A DNA stretch of 64,000 nucleotides from Pigmentibacter sp. JX0631 (GTDB lineage Bacteria > Bdellovibrionota_B > Oligoflexia > Silvanigrellales > Silvanigrellaceae). Below are positions 1 to 9,666 of this stretch, in pieces. The stretch lies in contig NZ_CP123622.1 of the NCBI RefSeq assembly GCF_029873255.1, forward strand, positions 2,331,001 to 2,395,000, read 5' to 3'. The position numbers were made by a program, and so were the translations under genes. The notes under the pieces are model-generated. The model was not told where the DNA came from and ran no database searches. It saw nothing but the letters and a program-made list of their open reading frames with translations. Numbering within the stretch: position 1 is the first letter of the stretch; every line of letters begins with the position of its first letter.

Positions 1-372
1 TGAAGATCCATAACCCCCACGAGTTGCCCAAATAATTTTATTTTCATTATTTATTGCTTCTTTTATCTCATTAAACCTTTCAAGATCAGTGCTTGCTAAG
101 TAAGGTATACTAGAATTGAAATTTAAATTTTTGTTGAAGTATAAAAAATTAAATTTTTTTAATTCTAGCAATTTCTCTGTTTCTAAAGGAGAAGAAGGTG
201 ATATTGCATTAACTTTTATTTTTTTTAAATTTTCAAACGCATTTTGATAGAAGTTAGTATTAAATTCATTCAATAATTTTTCAGCTGCTGTTTTTTCATT
301 ATAGTAGTTTGCATAAATATTTATATTTATAAAAAGTGATAAGCAAATTAATGATTTATTAAAACTCAACAT
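1..372 (-). CDS. ldcA: LD-carboxypeptidase, S66 family (N-terminal part, cut by window edge)
   Basis: This is the first 124 codons of a gene that runs out of the window at position 1. Translation from the ATG at 372-370 gives a short hydrophobic N-terminus, probably a signal peptide ending near IYANYY. It is followed by the segments VNAISPSSPLE and IIWATRGGYGS. These two match the start of the fold and the conserved RGGYG loop of MccF/LdcA-type LD-carboxypeptidases. Family members remove the terminal D-Ala from murein tetrapeptides in the cytoplasm or periplasm; the signal-like N-terminus favours the periplasm. The catalytic Ser-Glu-His triad lies in the missing part, so activity cannot be judged. 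It is divergent from rmuC. The segment between them (373-496) is AT-rich and holds no other gene. Confidence 0.75.
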   Translation of the reverse strand, partial: MLSFNKSLICLSLFININIYANYYNEKTAAEKLLNEFNTNFYQNAFENLKKIKVNAISPSSPLETEKLLELKKFNFLYFNKNLNFNSSIPYLASTDLERFNEIKEAINNENKIIWATRGGYGSS

Positions 373-496
373 TTTATCCCTCGACTATATTAATTATATA
401 TAGAAATTGATTGCAAAAAAAGAAATAGGTTAATAAAATTTACATATTCTATATTTTTAAGCATTAATTTATTTTTGAGTTATTTGGAGTTAAATA

Positions 497-1798
497 ATGA
501 TAATATATTTCCTAATAATTTCTTTATTTTTCCTATTTATTGTTATTTATATAATAAAATATAAAAAAATAGTTTCGGAGTATTCTGTAAAATGTAATAA
601 ATTGATCGAAGAAAATTACGAGCAAACCGATGAGCTAAATTCGTTGAAAGAAAAAAATTCAGAATTAAGTAATAAATTAACAAAACAAGAAAATTTAATT
701 TTAGAATATAAGCTAAAATTAAATTCACTAGAATCAGAAAATAACTTTTTTCAAAAGGAATTAAATAACCAAAAAGATTACTTTAATTTTATAAAAATAA
801 ATTTTAAGCATGAATTTGAGAATTTAGCAAATTCAATATTAGAACAGAAAACAAAAACTATAAATGAAATGGCAGAAAAAAATTTTAGTAATTTGCTTCA
901 TCCGTTTAAAGAAAAATTAATAAATTTTGAGAAGAGTATTGAACTAAAATATATAAATGAACTTAATGATAGAAACTCTTTGAAGTTTGAAATAGAAAGT
1001 TTAGTGAAACTAAATCAACAAATGTCTGATGAAACTAGATCGTTAACTCAAGCACTAAAAGGCGATTCAAAATTTCAAGGTGATTGGGGTGAATTTATTT
1101 TAGAAAAGACTTTAGAAATTTCTGGATTAAGAAAAGAATTTGAATACACTACCCAAACCTCTTTTACTGATTCAGAAGGGGATAAGTATAGGCCAGATGT
1201 AATTATTCATTTACCAGAAAATAAACATATCATAATAGATGCAAAAGTATCATTAAAAGCATATGAAAAATATAGATCGTCGACAGATGAAATTGAAAGA
1301 AAAAAAGCAATTGATGAACACATTTATTCAATAAAGAAACATATTATTCTTTTATCTGAAAAACCTTATACAGAGTTAAAAGAACTCAAAACACCCGAAT
1401 TTGTTTTTTTATTTATCCCAATAGAAAATGCTTACTTAATTGCTATGCATTTTCAAAAAGAACTCTCTGAATTTGCTTGGTCTAGAAAGATAGCACTTGT
1501 TACAGCTACTACATTGTTAACAAGTCTTAAAACTGTAGCTTCTATTTGGAAACTTGAAAATCAAAATAAAAATGCTTTAGAAATAGCTAGAGAAGGGGGG
1601 AAACTATATGATAAATTTGTTGGTTTTATGGAAGATTTCGAAAAAATAGGAAAAACTTTTGACCTTGGACAAAGACAGTATAGTGATGCATTTAATAAAC
1701 TTAAAAATGGTGGTGGTAATATTTTTAAACGGATTGAAAATTTAAAAGAACTAGGAGCTACACCAATAAAACAAATTAAACAAGAATTTATAGAATAG
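497..1798 (+). CDS. rmuC: DNA recombination protein RmuC
   Basis: The protein has 433 residues, the usual size for RmuC. An N-terminal membrane helix (residues 1-20) is followed by a Lys/Glu/Asn-rich coiled coil (about 25-120) and then the RmuC nuclease-like domain. Recognisable family segments are GDSKFQGDWGEF near residue 190 and the PD-(D/E)xK-like stretch RPDVIIHLPENKHIIIDAKV near 235. RmuC is a membrane-anchored factor that limits inversions at short inverted repeats; its biochemical activity is inferred from the fold. The ATG at 497 has a GGAG ribosome site in the segment ttatttggagttaaataatg. The stop lies 2 nt before the stop of the convergent gene at 1801. Confidence 0.93.
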   Translation: MIIYFLIISLFFLFIVIYIIKYKKIVSEYSVKCNKLIEENYEQTDELNSLKEKNSELSNKLTKQENLILEYKLKLNSLESENNFFQKELNNQKDYFNFIKINFKHEFENLANSILEQKTKTINEMAEKNFSNLLHPFKEKLINFEKSIELKYINELNDRNSLKFEIESLVKLNQQMSDETRSLTQALKGDSKFQGDWGEFILEKTLEISGLRKEFEYTTQTSFTDSEGDKYRPDVIIHLPENKHIIIDAKVSLKAYEKYRSSTDEIERKKAIDEHIYSIKKHIILLSEKPYTELKELKTPEFVFLFIPIENAYLIAMHFQKELSEFAWSRKIALVTATTLLTSLKTVASIWKLENQNKNALEIAREGGKLYDKFVGFMEDFEKIGKTFDLGQRQYSDAFNKLKNGGGNIFKRIENLKELGATPIKQIKQEFIE

Positions 1799-1800
1799 TA

Positions 1801-2679
1801 TTAGGTTGGTTTTAAAACAACTACTTTAGCTCTTCTTTTTACAACCCAACTCGACTTCTCTTTACTAAAAACCGAAATAGCAGGGAGAGTTTCAGAGATA
1901 ACTAAAGATTTAATTTTATCATTTTCATCAAATATACCCACTTTTTGTGAAAGTTTGATAATGCTTTGAAATTCTTCAGGAGAACAATGCTCCGTTACTT
2001 CTGCAGTTTGTAGTTCTGGAGCATATGCTTTCCAAAGACTATCTTCAATTTTAAAATTATACTTTTCTAATTTAAAATTAATTTGTGAAATTTGACTACT
2101 TACTATCTGGATATTTTTTTGCAATTTTAGACAGTGAGCTTCAGCATCTTTTAAATTCATTTTTTCATCAATAATATTAAATAAAATAGTTTGGATTTGT
2201 TTTGACAATAAATTGTTAATTAAAAAACTGCGCATAAATTCTGCAATTTCAATTATTCCTGAATTTTCTATAGTTTCAAGATTAATATTTGTGAAATTAG
2301 ATTTAGCTTGAACAAGATCTTGGGAAGCATTTTGGATAAAAAATGTAGCTCTATCAAATGAATCCATTATTTTTTCATGTAGTGCTTCTTGTTTTGCAGG
2401 AAGATTCTCCATAATTTTTAAACGTTCAGTTATTACTTGAATATTATTTTGTTGAAAGCTAAGGCATTCTGCTAATTGATCTGAAAGAGTTTTAATGGAA
2501 TCCATATTTCTTTGATTCATTAATATTAATTCTTGGTTTTCAGCACGCAGTGTATTTACTACTTTTTGACTTTCAAACCCAAACAACCTTTTTAAAAATG
2601 AGGACTTTTCAGTATGCTGAAAGTTTTTTGCTGAGGGAATAGGCTTTATGGCTGATTTTTGCATGGGTTTCATGTTCAT
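1801..2679 (-). CDS. Hypothetical coiled-coil protein
   Basis: I do not recognise this family. I chose the ATG at 2679 because a strong site, AGGAGGT, lies 5 nt upstream; an in-frame ATG 21 nt earlier lies 5' of that site. The product has about 292 residues, with no signal peptide or membrane helix. The first 30 residues are basic and look disordered. The rest is mostly helical, with heptad-like stretches (about 45-110 and 175-215), and ends in a short basic beta-like tail, WVVKRRAKVVVLKPT. The composition suggests a structural or scaffold protein. It stands alone between rmuC (convergent) and the ridA/hldE group, about 120 bp from its neighbour. Confidence 0.7.
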   Translation of the reverse strand: MNMKPMQKSAIKPIPSAKNFQHTEKSSFLKRLFGFESQKVVNTLRAENQELILMNQRNMDSIKTLSDQLAECLSFQQNNIQVITERLKIMENLPAKQEALHEKIMDSFDRATFFIQNASQDLVQAKSNFTNINLETIENSGIIEIAEFMRSFLINNLLSKQIQTILFNIIDEKMNLKDAEAHCLKLQKNIQIVSSQISQINFKLEKYNFKIEDSLWKAYAPELQTAEVTEHCSPEEFQSIIKLSQKVGIFDENDKIKSLVISETLPAISVFSKEKSSWVVKRRAKVVVLKPT

Positions 2680-2821
2680 TGAGACCTCCTCTTGTCGCAT
2701 GCTGAGGTATTTTATACTTTATTAAAGTCGTCAGTCAAAAAAAGCTGAAGAATAATCTTTATAAACATGAAATTCATAGGAAAATTTAAAAGCATTTTAA
2801 AATTAATTTAAATTTTTCAAA

Positions 2822-3196
2822 CTATAGTGTGGCAATACATTCTATTTCGACCATGACATCTAATGGTAATTTTGCAACTTGAACAGTAGACCTTGCAGGA
2901 GCGTGGCCTTTAAAAAGTCTTTCATAAACGCCATTCATTTTTTGAAAATCATCCATACTTTTTAAAAAAACTGTAGTTTTTATTACTTTATCTAAAGCTG
3001 AACCAGCTTGTGTTAATATTGCTTCCATATTTTTAATAACTTGTTCAGTTTGTCCTTCAATAGAATTAGCTTCTACCTTCATAGAGTTAGGATTTAAAGG
3101 TATTGAACCTGAGCAATAAACCATATTTCCTAGAACAATAGCTTGTGAATAAGGACCAATAGCTTTTGGAGCATTTTCTGTAGCGATAATTTTCAT
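2822..3196 (-). CDS. ridA: RidA family enamine/imine deaminase
   Basis: At 124 residues this is the canonical YjgF/YER057c/UK114 size. It begins with MKIIATENAPKAIGPYSQAI, has the substrate-pocket segments YCSGSIPLNP and GHAPARSTVQVAKLP, and ends in VEIECIATL. The Arg of PARST (near residue 105) and the Glu of VEIE are the residues that bind the carboxylate and position water in RidA proteins. These enzymes hydrolyse reactive 2-aminoacrylate and related imines in the cytoplasm. The start is supported by AAGGAAATTTATA before the ATG. A second, more divergent RidA-like gene lies at 57482-57886. This copy looks like the housekeeping one. Confidence 0.93.
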   Translation of the reverse strand: MKIIATENAPKAIGPYSQAIVLGNMVYCSGSIPLNPNSMKVEANSIEGQTEQVIKNMEAILTQAGSALDKVIKTTVFLKSMDDFQKMNGVYERLFKGHAPARSTVQVAKLPLDVMVEIECIATL

Positions 3197-3354
3197 TATA
3201 AATTTCCTTAACCTATTATGTAAAATTTAAAATTCAATATCTTTTTAATTAATATGATTCTACAATCCAAAACTATTTTCTTAATTGAAAGAATCATTCT
3301 AATTCCTTAACAAAACCATATATAAGAAAAAAAGAAGCAAGTAAAGTTTTGTTA

Positions 3355-4875
3355 CTATCTTGATAATTGTGCTTTCTGAATAATAGAAGTTGTGCTTCTG
3401 CCAGGTAGTAAGGAAATATGCTCAACACTTCCTCCCCATTCAAGAACTTCTTTCGCTCCAATTGTGTTCTCTAAATTATAATCAGCTCCTTTAACTAAAA
3501 CATCTGGTTTCAAAGTTTTAATTAATTCAAGAGGATTATCGTCTTCAAATATCACGATATAATCAATACAAGCTAACGATGCTAAAATTGTTGCACGATC
3601 ATTAGCATTTTGGACGGGTCTAGAAGGACCTTTTAATTTAGAAACACTGCTATCAGAATTTAATCCTACTACTAGAAGATCTCCTCTAGCTCTTGCTTTT
3701 TGTAAGTAGTCAACATGTCCAGCATGCAAAATATCGAAACAACCATTAGTAAACACAGTTTTTTTCTGCTGTTGTTTTAATTCATTAATTAATAAAGATA
3801 AAGAATGAATTGGCATAAGTTTTTCTGGATGAATTGCTTCGTTTCTTGATTTTATTGCATCAAGAAATTCAGCAAGAGTAATTGTTGCTGTTCCTGATTT
3901 TCCACAGGCAATTCCTGCAGCTATATTGCCCAATTCAGTAGCTCTAGATAAAGGAAGTTGAGCGGCTAAACTCATAGCTAAAAAAGAAATTAAAGTATCT
4001 CCAGCACCTGAAACATCAGCTACTTGCAATGCATGTGTAGCAAAATTTAAAGTTCCTTCAATATCTTTACCTTTTGTCATAACCCCATTTTCAGATAAGC
4101 TCATAACAAGGTTTTCACACCCGCTTGCTTCTAAGTAACAATCTGCAATAGTTTCAATTTCATTTTTGAGTGATTTTGCAACAAAACCTGGTTTTAAAAC
4201 TTTTAATACAGAACGACCTTCATTTAAATTAGGTTTAATGACAGTTGAACCATGGTATCTAAAAACATCTTCACTTTTTGGATCAGTAACTATTGGAACA
4301 TGATATTGTTTACTTAATAGTATTAATGATTTTATCAAAGATTTTGTTAAAAAACCTTTCCCATAATCAGAAATAATTAAACAACGATTGCCACCTTGTA
4401 GTAAAAATTTTTCATAAAGTTTAACTACTCTTTCTTCTTCACTTTTTGCTAGCTCAACAAATTTTTCTTTATCAATTCGAACAATTTGTTGCGATCCAGA
4501 AGTTAATAAACTACCAGATACAACTCTTATTTTAGCTATTGTTGGGGCATCTTTTGAGATAATTATAGAATTGGTATCAATGTTGTAGTCTTCGAGAATG
4601 CCTTTTAGAATATGGGCTTCAGCATCATTTCCAACTCTTCCACACAAAAAAGCCGCTCCGCCGACGCTGGAAATATTGGCCGCAACATTTCCAGCACCTC
4701 CTGGAACGAAGCGTCTTCCTGTTTCTAAAACTACAGGTACTGGTGCTTCGGGGGAAATTCTAGATACTTTTCCCTCAATATAAGTGTCTAGAATAATGTC
4801 TCCAGCAATAAAAATTCTTGTATTTTTAAGTGCCAAAGCGTCTTCAGGAGTGGAATGTTGTTCATAACTAGCCAT
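3355..4875 (-). CDS. hldE: Bifunctional heptose-7-phosphate kinase / heptose-1-phosphate adenylyltransferase
   Basis: This is a two-domain enzyme of 506 residues. The N-terminal PfkB-type kinase (about 15-320) shows FIAGDIILDTYIEG, a GGAGNVAANIS substrate loop and the DVSGAGDTLISF anion-hole/catalytic-Asp motif near residue 285. The C-terminal nucleotidyltransferase (about 350-490) has NGCFDILHAGHVDYL with the HxGH motif. HldE phosphorylates D-glycero-D-manno-heptose 7-phosphate at C1 and, after phosphatase action, adenylates it to give ADP-heptose for the LPS inner core. It therefore indicates an outer membrane containing LPS with heptose. Fused HldE is the proteobacterial arrangement. The ATG at 4875 has a GGGGAAT ribosome site. 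Both domains look complete. Confidence 0.96.
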   Translation of the reverse strand: MASYEQHSTPEDALALKNTRIFIAGDIILDTYIEGKVSRISPEAPVPVVLETGRRFVPGGAGNVAANISSVGGAAFLCGRVGNDAEAHILKGILEDYNIDTNSIIISKDAPTIAKIRVVSGSLLTSGSQQIVRIDKEKFVELAKSEEERVVKLYEKFLLQGGNRCLIISDYGKGFLTKSLIKSLILLSKQYHVPIVTDPKSEDVFRYHGSTVIKPNLNEGRSVLKVLKPGFVAKSLKNEIETIADCYLEASGCENLVMSLSENGVMTKGKDIEGTLNFATHALQVADVSGAGDTLISFLAMSLAAQLPLSRATELGNIAAGIACGKSGTATITLAEFLDAIKSRNEAIHPEKLMPIHSLSLLINELKQQQKKTVFTNGCFDILHAGHVDYLQKARARGDLLVVGLNSDSSVSKLKGPSRPVQNANDRATILASLACIDYIVIFEDDNPLELIKTLKPDVLVKGADYNLENTIGAKEVLEWGGSVEHISLLPGRSTTSIIQKAQLSR

Positions 4876-4930
4876 AGTAAAGAATTCCCCATCTTATAGG
4901 AGTCGTTTTTCTCATCTTTCCATTGAATTA

Positions 4931-5644
4931 TCAGTTTGGTTCTTGAAACTCAAGGACTATATAAAAATTGTCTTTCGAAGGATTTTCAATATTTTCAGAA
5001 GCATATTGATGTTTTTGGTATTGTTGGAGCCAAGCTGATATTTCGGAAATAGTTAAATCACTTAATTCCTTCAAAAAAGCTTTTTCAATCAATTTATCAA
5101 CATAAAGTAAATTGCCAGTTAATGGTTCGAATTTATTCACAGCTATATTAACTACTGTATTATTTTCTCGTTTGTAATGGAAATACACTTTGTATTGTTT
5201 AGGAAAGATATTTTTTCCCAACAAATTTTTTGGTAATTTTAAGCTTTCTATAGGATTAACCTGTATGATTTGCTGAGATAAGGAACTATCTAGCATTTCA
5301 TTATTGTCAATTTTATTTTGCTTTTCCTTAAATTCGGGGATTGCTTTTGTTTCTATAAAAGAGCTCTTTTTTCCTTCAAAAGTATTTTTCTTGTTTTTTT
5401 GAAATTCTTGTTTATGGGGAACTTTTGAAGAATAGACAGGGGGGGCTGGTATTTCAGTTGCTTTCTTTACGAATTCTAAATGAACAATATTGTTATATGG
5501 CACAGGGGAAGGTGTAATATTTTTGATACTTTTTTTATAATATAATAAAAATAAAAATAAATGAATAATAATAGAGCAAAAAAAACATGTTAAAAATGTA
5601 AAATTATTTTCTCTAGCCTTTTTCTTCACCTTGAGTAGATCCAT
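4931..5644 (-). CDS. Single-pass envelope protein, TonB-like architecture
   Basis: The 237-residue product starts with a basic cytoplasmic tail, KVKKKAREN. One strong membrane helix follows (about 18-37). A Pro-rich stretch with TPSPVP and EIPAPPVYS comes next, then a Lys/Glu/Asn-rich linker and a mixed alpha/beta C-terminal part of about 100 residues. This layout is that of TonB/TolA-type energy transducers, which span the periplasm to reach outer-membrane receptors. I cannot confirm a TonB C-terminal fold, since no YP-type signature is visible, so the call rests on architecture only. It lies 55 nt downstream of the hldE start on the same strand and is divergent from the gene at 5708, sharing only about 60 bp of promoter space. 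Confidence 0.55.
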   Translation of the reverse strand: MDLLKVKKKARENNFTFLTCFFCSIIIHLFLFLLYYKKSIKNITPSPVPYNNIVHLEFVKKATEIPAPPVYSSKVPHKQEFQKNKKNTFEGKKSSFIETKAIPEFKEKQNKIDNNEMLDSSLSQQIIQVNPIESLKLPKNLLGKNIFPKQYKVYFHYKRENNTVVNIAVNKFEPLTGNLLYVDKLIEKAFLKELSDLTISEISAWLQQYQKHQYASENIENPSKDNFYIVLEFQEPN

Positions 5645-5707
5645 GATATTATTACTAATAAAATAAATAGCCTAAAAAGCTTTTGGCGAATACCCGGAAG
5701 TAAACTT

Positions 5708-7576
5708 ATGGGGAAACCAATGTCAAAACAAGTTAAGATTATAATATTATCGATTTTGGGTGTAGTATGCGCCTGTACGGCAATCGTTATTATTTTTACG
5801 CAAAATGAAAATTTAGAACTAAACAATTCATTACCTGAGTTGGGAACGGCAATTGCTTCGCAAGATACAAAATCTTTTCCTGTTCCAGATAATATTTCAT
5901 CTAATTTAAAGTATAATTCTTGGTATGTTATTAAATTAGGAAATATTCCAATCGGTGTTGCTAGTATCGGGGTAGAGAATCAGAACTCAGGTTATCCATC
6001 AAACTATATTTTACAATTTGTAAGTAGAATCGGGGCGTCTCCTTTATTGTCTGTTTTAAAAGGTGACTTTAGTCTAGAAGATAATAAAAGTTATAAATTG
6101 CAACAGTCTATTATGTCACAAACTGAAAATGGTTCTTTCAAAGAGTTGCAAAATGTTTGGCGGCAAGAACCAAAAGATTCAGCATTGAATTTGATTAAAG
6201 ATTCTGGTGCTAGTCTATTAGGAATTATTCCATCTTCTATTACAAAAGGAAAAGTTAAATTACCGATGGATGAAGGAACGGCTCTATTTTATTATGCTTC
6301 AAAAGAAAAAAATACTGCTAATAGTAAAGTATTTGTTCCTTTTTTAGGTCAATTTTTTTCCCAACAAGATATTGATGCAAAATATGATGAAGATGGTTTT
6401 CTTAATACAGCTATTTTACCTTTTGAAGGGGGAGCCGAACTCGCATTTTCAAGAGTAACAAAAAGTAAGTATAATGAATATACAAAAAATGTCGCTGATA
6501 CATTAATTGATTTTGGTTGGTTTTCATCATTTAATTCTATAAAAAATGAATTTGAGATATTAAAAAAATCTTTAAGTAATTGCTCAGAAAGAACATCAAT
6601 ATTAAAGAATAAAATGTTACATTATTTGCCGCAAAGTTCATACTTGTCTTATAGAAGAATTGTAAATATGTCACATTTTTGTTTAAGTTTAAATCGAGAA
6701 GTAACCCAAAAAGAAAATGAAAATAATTTGGTAAAGTTAAATACTATAGCAAATGCAATAAAAAATTTATTAAAAGAAAATTCACAAGAATTACCATATT
6801 TTTTGGCCTATTCTCCGGATACAAGTTTATTTTATAATGATACAATTTCATATTTATGGCCAAGAATTACTTCACTAATTACCCAAACTGCATTAAATGA
6901 ATTAGAAAATAATTTTGATTTAGATAAAAACAGAAAATCATTGGTCGGTATTCAGCTAAATATTGCTAATTTACAACCTAGAGCGGTAGTTAGAGCGCAA
7001 ATAAAATTAATAGATGCATCGCTTAGTTTTAAAGTTGAAACAGCAAAAATTGCTAGTATGAGTGGAACGAGTTTAACAGAAATACCAGCATCATTTAATA
7101 AACAATTTTCAGTTATTTATTTAAATGGGCAAGCATTTGCAAAAAAAATGGAAATTAACATTGACAGTATTTGCAAGCTAAACAATGGAAAAATTGGAAT
7201 TGATTTAGGAGATGCACCGCAATTTGCCATAAATGCAGATACTGTTAGAGGTGTCTGGGATATCCAAACACGAGTAGAAATAGCAAGGCAGTTTGCAATA
7301 AAGTCAACAATTTCTAAAAGCTGTACTGAGGTTTATTTTAGGGTTCCTTTGAATATAGAAAAAGCAGTAATTAAAGAAATTGAACAATTTAAAAAAGAAA
7401 CCCTAGGCTCTGAAAATGAATTGTTACTTTCAAATAATGTTCAAAAAAAGTTATGGATATTGCCTGGTAAATATAGATTAACAGTCACTTCTCTTGTAAC
7501 AGGTGCAGTTATTTCAGCTCAAGAATTTTCTGTTGCTAGCGGATATAATACAAATGTAACTGCAAAAATAAACTAA
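5708..7576 (+). CDS. Exported DUF3108-like protein
   Basis: This is a 622-residue protein with an N-terminal hydrophobic helix (about 8-27) that serves as anchor or signal. The start of the mature part, WYVIKLGNIPIGVASIGVE, followed by FVSRIGASPLLSVLKGDFSL, resembles the DUF3108 beta-rich periplasmic domain. The middle third is helical and Cys-poor. The C-terminal region is again beta-rich and ends in a small domain, GKYRLTVTSLVTGAVISAQE, that resembles a carboxypeptidase-regulatory or Ig-like module. Function is unknown. Two starts are possible: ATG 5708 (GGAAG 9 nt upstream) and ATG 5720 (GGGGA upstream). I keep the longer one with low certainty. Confidence 0.7.
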   Translation: MGKPMSKQVKIIILSILGVVCACTAIVIIFTQNENLELNNSLPELGTAIASQDTKSFPVPDNISSNLKYNSWYVIKLGNIPIGVASIGVENQNSGYPSNYILQFVSRIGASPLLSVLKGDFSLEDNKSYKLQQSIMSQTENGSFKELQNVWRQEPKDSALNLIKDSGASLLGIIPSSITKGKVKLPMDEGTALFYYASKEKNTANSKVFVPFLGQFFSQQDIDAKYDEDGFLNTAILPFEGGAELAFSRVTKSKYNEYTKNVADTLIDFGWFSSFNSIKNEFEILKKSLSNCSERTSILKNKMLHYLPQSSYLSYRRIVNMSHFCLSLNREVTQKENENNLVKLNTIANAIKNLLKENSQELPYFLAYSPDTSLFYNDTISYLWPRITSLITQTALNELENNFDLDKNRKSLVGIQLNIANLQPRAVVRAQIKLIDASLSFKVETAKIASMSGTSLTEIPASFNKQFSVIYLNGQAFAKKMEINIDSICKLNNGKIGIDLGDAPQFAINADTVRGVWDIQTRVEIARQFAIKSTISKSCTEVYFRVPLNIEKAVIKEIEQFKKETLGSENELLLSNNVQKKLWILPGKYRLTVTSLVTGAVISAQEFSVASGYNTNVTAKIN

Positions 7577-7665
7577 AAATAAATTAAATTTTAATGTTCT
7601 AAATACTTTGCATAATAAATTTTTTTATTTTACTATAAAATATGCATGTATAGAGGAATTAACAT

Positions 7666-9465
7666 GTGAATAAAATAAGCTTTTCTTATCAAAAGAAAAT
7701 TTTTATTTTCTTGGTTGTAATTAACTTTACAAGTTGTGGAAGAAATGATTCTTCTGGTCAAGCTACTAATTCTCCAATTTATTCTTTACCAAATGGGGGA
7801 ATCACAAATGACATTACGGAAAATAATTCTTTTTATTTTGACCCAATTTTATATGGCAAAAATGAGAATGATAATATAACTGATAGAGTTGAAGATTTAA
7901 CTTTTGCTAATGATAAGTGGATAAGTGATAAAAAAAATTTTAATTACATTACTTCTGTCGGGCACATTGTTACTCTTGATAGTGAAAATGGTAAGCCTAA
8001 TGCAAAAATTTTCTATATAGCTTATTCTTTAAATGACAATTCAAAAAAAAATAGACCTATAACATTTGTATTAAATGGGGGGCCAGGTCAAACACAGTTT
8101 TTATCAGCATTAAGTGCCTTTTCTCCAAAAACTATAAACAAAGAAGAAGATAAACTTGTAAACAATAAGCATTCGATTTTAGAAAAAACAGATTTGGTCT
8201 TTGTTAGTCCTGTTGGAACAGGTCTATCATCAGCCATTGCTCCCTATGTAAACAAAAACTTTTGGGGAGTAGATCATGACGCTAAAAGTATGATGGAATT
8301 TATATTACGGTTCCAAGAAAAAAATTTAAGACAAGAATCACCTATTTACTTAATGGGTGATTCTTATGGTTCTATAAGAGCTATTATTTCTGCGAAAAAT
8401 TTATATACAAAATATATGAAAGTTAAAGGATTAATTCTTTTATCTCCTTTAATAAACTATTCAAATTGGTTGAATCCCGTTGGAGTGTTTCCAACTATAG
8501 CTGTAAATGCTTGGTATCACAAAAAACTTTCTCAAGAATTGATGAATAAACCTTTCAATGAATTTATGAAAGAAGTAATTGATTTTACAAAAAGTAAATA
8601 TTACCCATGCCTTAATTTTTGGAGAGATAATTATAAGGATTTTATAAATTTAGTTTATAATAATCCTGATAAAGACACAGCCTTACTGCTTAAAAATTTA
8701 ATTAAATCTAGTAGTTCTTATGATGAAATTGTTTTAATTTTAAAAAATGGAAATTTTTATCAAAAAAACTTAGCCGAAAAAATAGAAAAAGTAATAAATT
8801 TATTGCAACCTATGGATTGGGATTTAGCAAGTATAGCAAGTAATTATTCAAATATTTTACCGAAAATATTTAGAGATTTAACTGAGTTAAATTATAACAA
8901 AAGACCTTTTTTTGATCTACTTAATTTTCATTTAACATCGCTTTTGGCAGAAGATAATAATTCTATTAGCGCTTACGATGGTAGAAAAATAAGTAATTAT
9001 AAAAGAATATCTTTTAATGATATTTTACAAGTGGATAATGATTCTGATTTTTTATTTTATCAAAATAAAATGCTTGATTTATGGAATAATTTATTAAATA
9101 CTGAGTTGCATTATTATTCTGCTAGTGAATTTATAACCAAGAATGAAAATGTAGAAAAAATATGGGATTTTCATCATATAAATGCTTTTAATACTTTAAA
9201 CGACAATATATTTGATTTAAATTTTTACTATGATTTTCTTAATTTAATAAATTTAAACTCAGAATTAAAAATATTTATAGCTAATGGAATTTATGATTCT
9301 GTAACACCATTTTATCAAAATGTAATTGACTTAAAAATTTTTCTTTCAGATGAAGTAATTATAAAAAATATTAAAATGATTAACTATAATAGCGGGCATT
9401 TTATTTACTTAGATCCCGTTTCGAAAGATCTTCTGCAAAATGACATTAAAGATTTTTATGATTAA
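7666..9465 (+). CDS. Peptidase S10 (serine carboxypeptidase-like) lipoprotein
   Basis: This 599-residue protein has a lipoprotein signal with lipobox NFTSC (Cys near residue 24). The mature part carries the serine-carboxypeptidase hallmarks: the oxyanion stretch VLNGGPGQTQF, LVFVSPVGTGLS, the nucleophile elbow LMGDSYGSIRA (Ser), GIYDSVTPF near the acid, and NSGHFIYLDP with the catalytic His. S10 enzymes remove C-terminal residues at acidic pH. A surface or periplasmic lipoprotein form fits nutrient or host-protein digestion. Translation starts at GTG 7666, with AGAGGA 8 nt upstream. This GTG overlaps the sequence ATGTGA, an out-of-frame ATG followed directly by a stop. Confidence 0.85.
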   Translation: MNKISFSYQKKIFIFLVVINFTSCGRNDSSGQATNSPIYSLPNGGITNDITENNSFYFDPILYGKNENDNITDRVEDLTFANDKWISDKKNFNYITSVGHIVTLDSENGKPNAKIFYIAYSLNDNSKKNRPITFVLNGGPGQTQFLSALSAFSPKTINKEEDKLVNNKHSILEKTDLVFVSPVGTGLSSAIAPYVNKNFWGVDHDAKSMMEFILRFQEKNLRQESPIYLMGDSYGSIRAIISAKNLYTKYMKVKGLILLSPLINYSNWLNPVGVFPTIAVNAWYHKKLSQELMNKPFNEFMKEVIDFTKSKYYPCLNFWRDNYKDFINLVYNNPDKDTALLLKNLIKSSSSYDEIVLILKNGNFYQKNLAEKIEKVINLLQPMDWDLASIASNYSNILPKIFRDLTELNYNKRPFFDLLNFHLTSLLAEDNNSISAYDGRKISNYKRISFNDILQVDNDSDFLFYQNKMLDLWNNLLNTELHYYSASEFITKNENVEKIWDFHHINAFNTLNDNIFDLNFYYDFLNLINLNSELKIFIANGIYDSVTPFYQNVIDLKIFLSDEVIIKNIKMINYNSGHFIYLDPVSKDLLQNDIKDFYD

Positions 9466-9666
9466 ATCATATTACTTAATTAGGCAAAAAAACTTGGTTG
9501 CATTTTAAGATTCTAAGATCAAGTAATCATTTATTTTTTTTAGATATCCTATTTAAATAATAAAAAATTGTGTTAAATTGAATAAATCGGAATAATTTTG
9601 CATTTAATAAAGGCATTTCTGGTGAGATTCTTTTGGTTTGAGTTATTTTATGTAGGAGAGTCCTCC

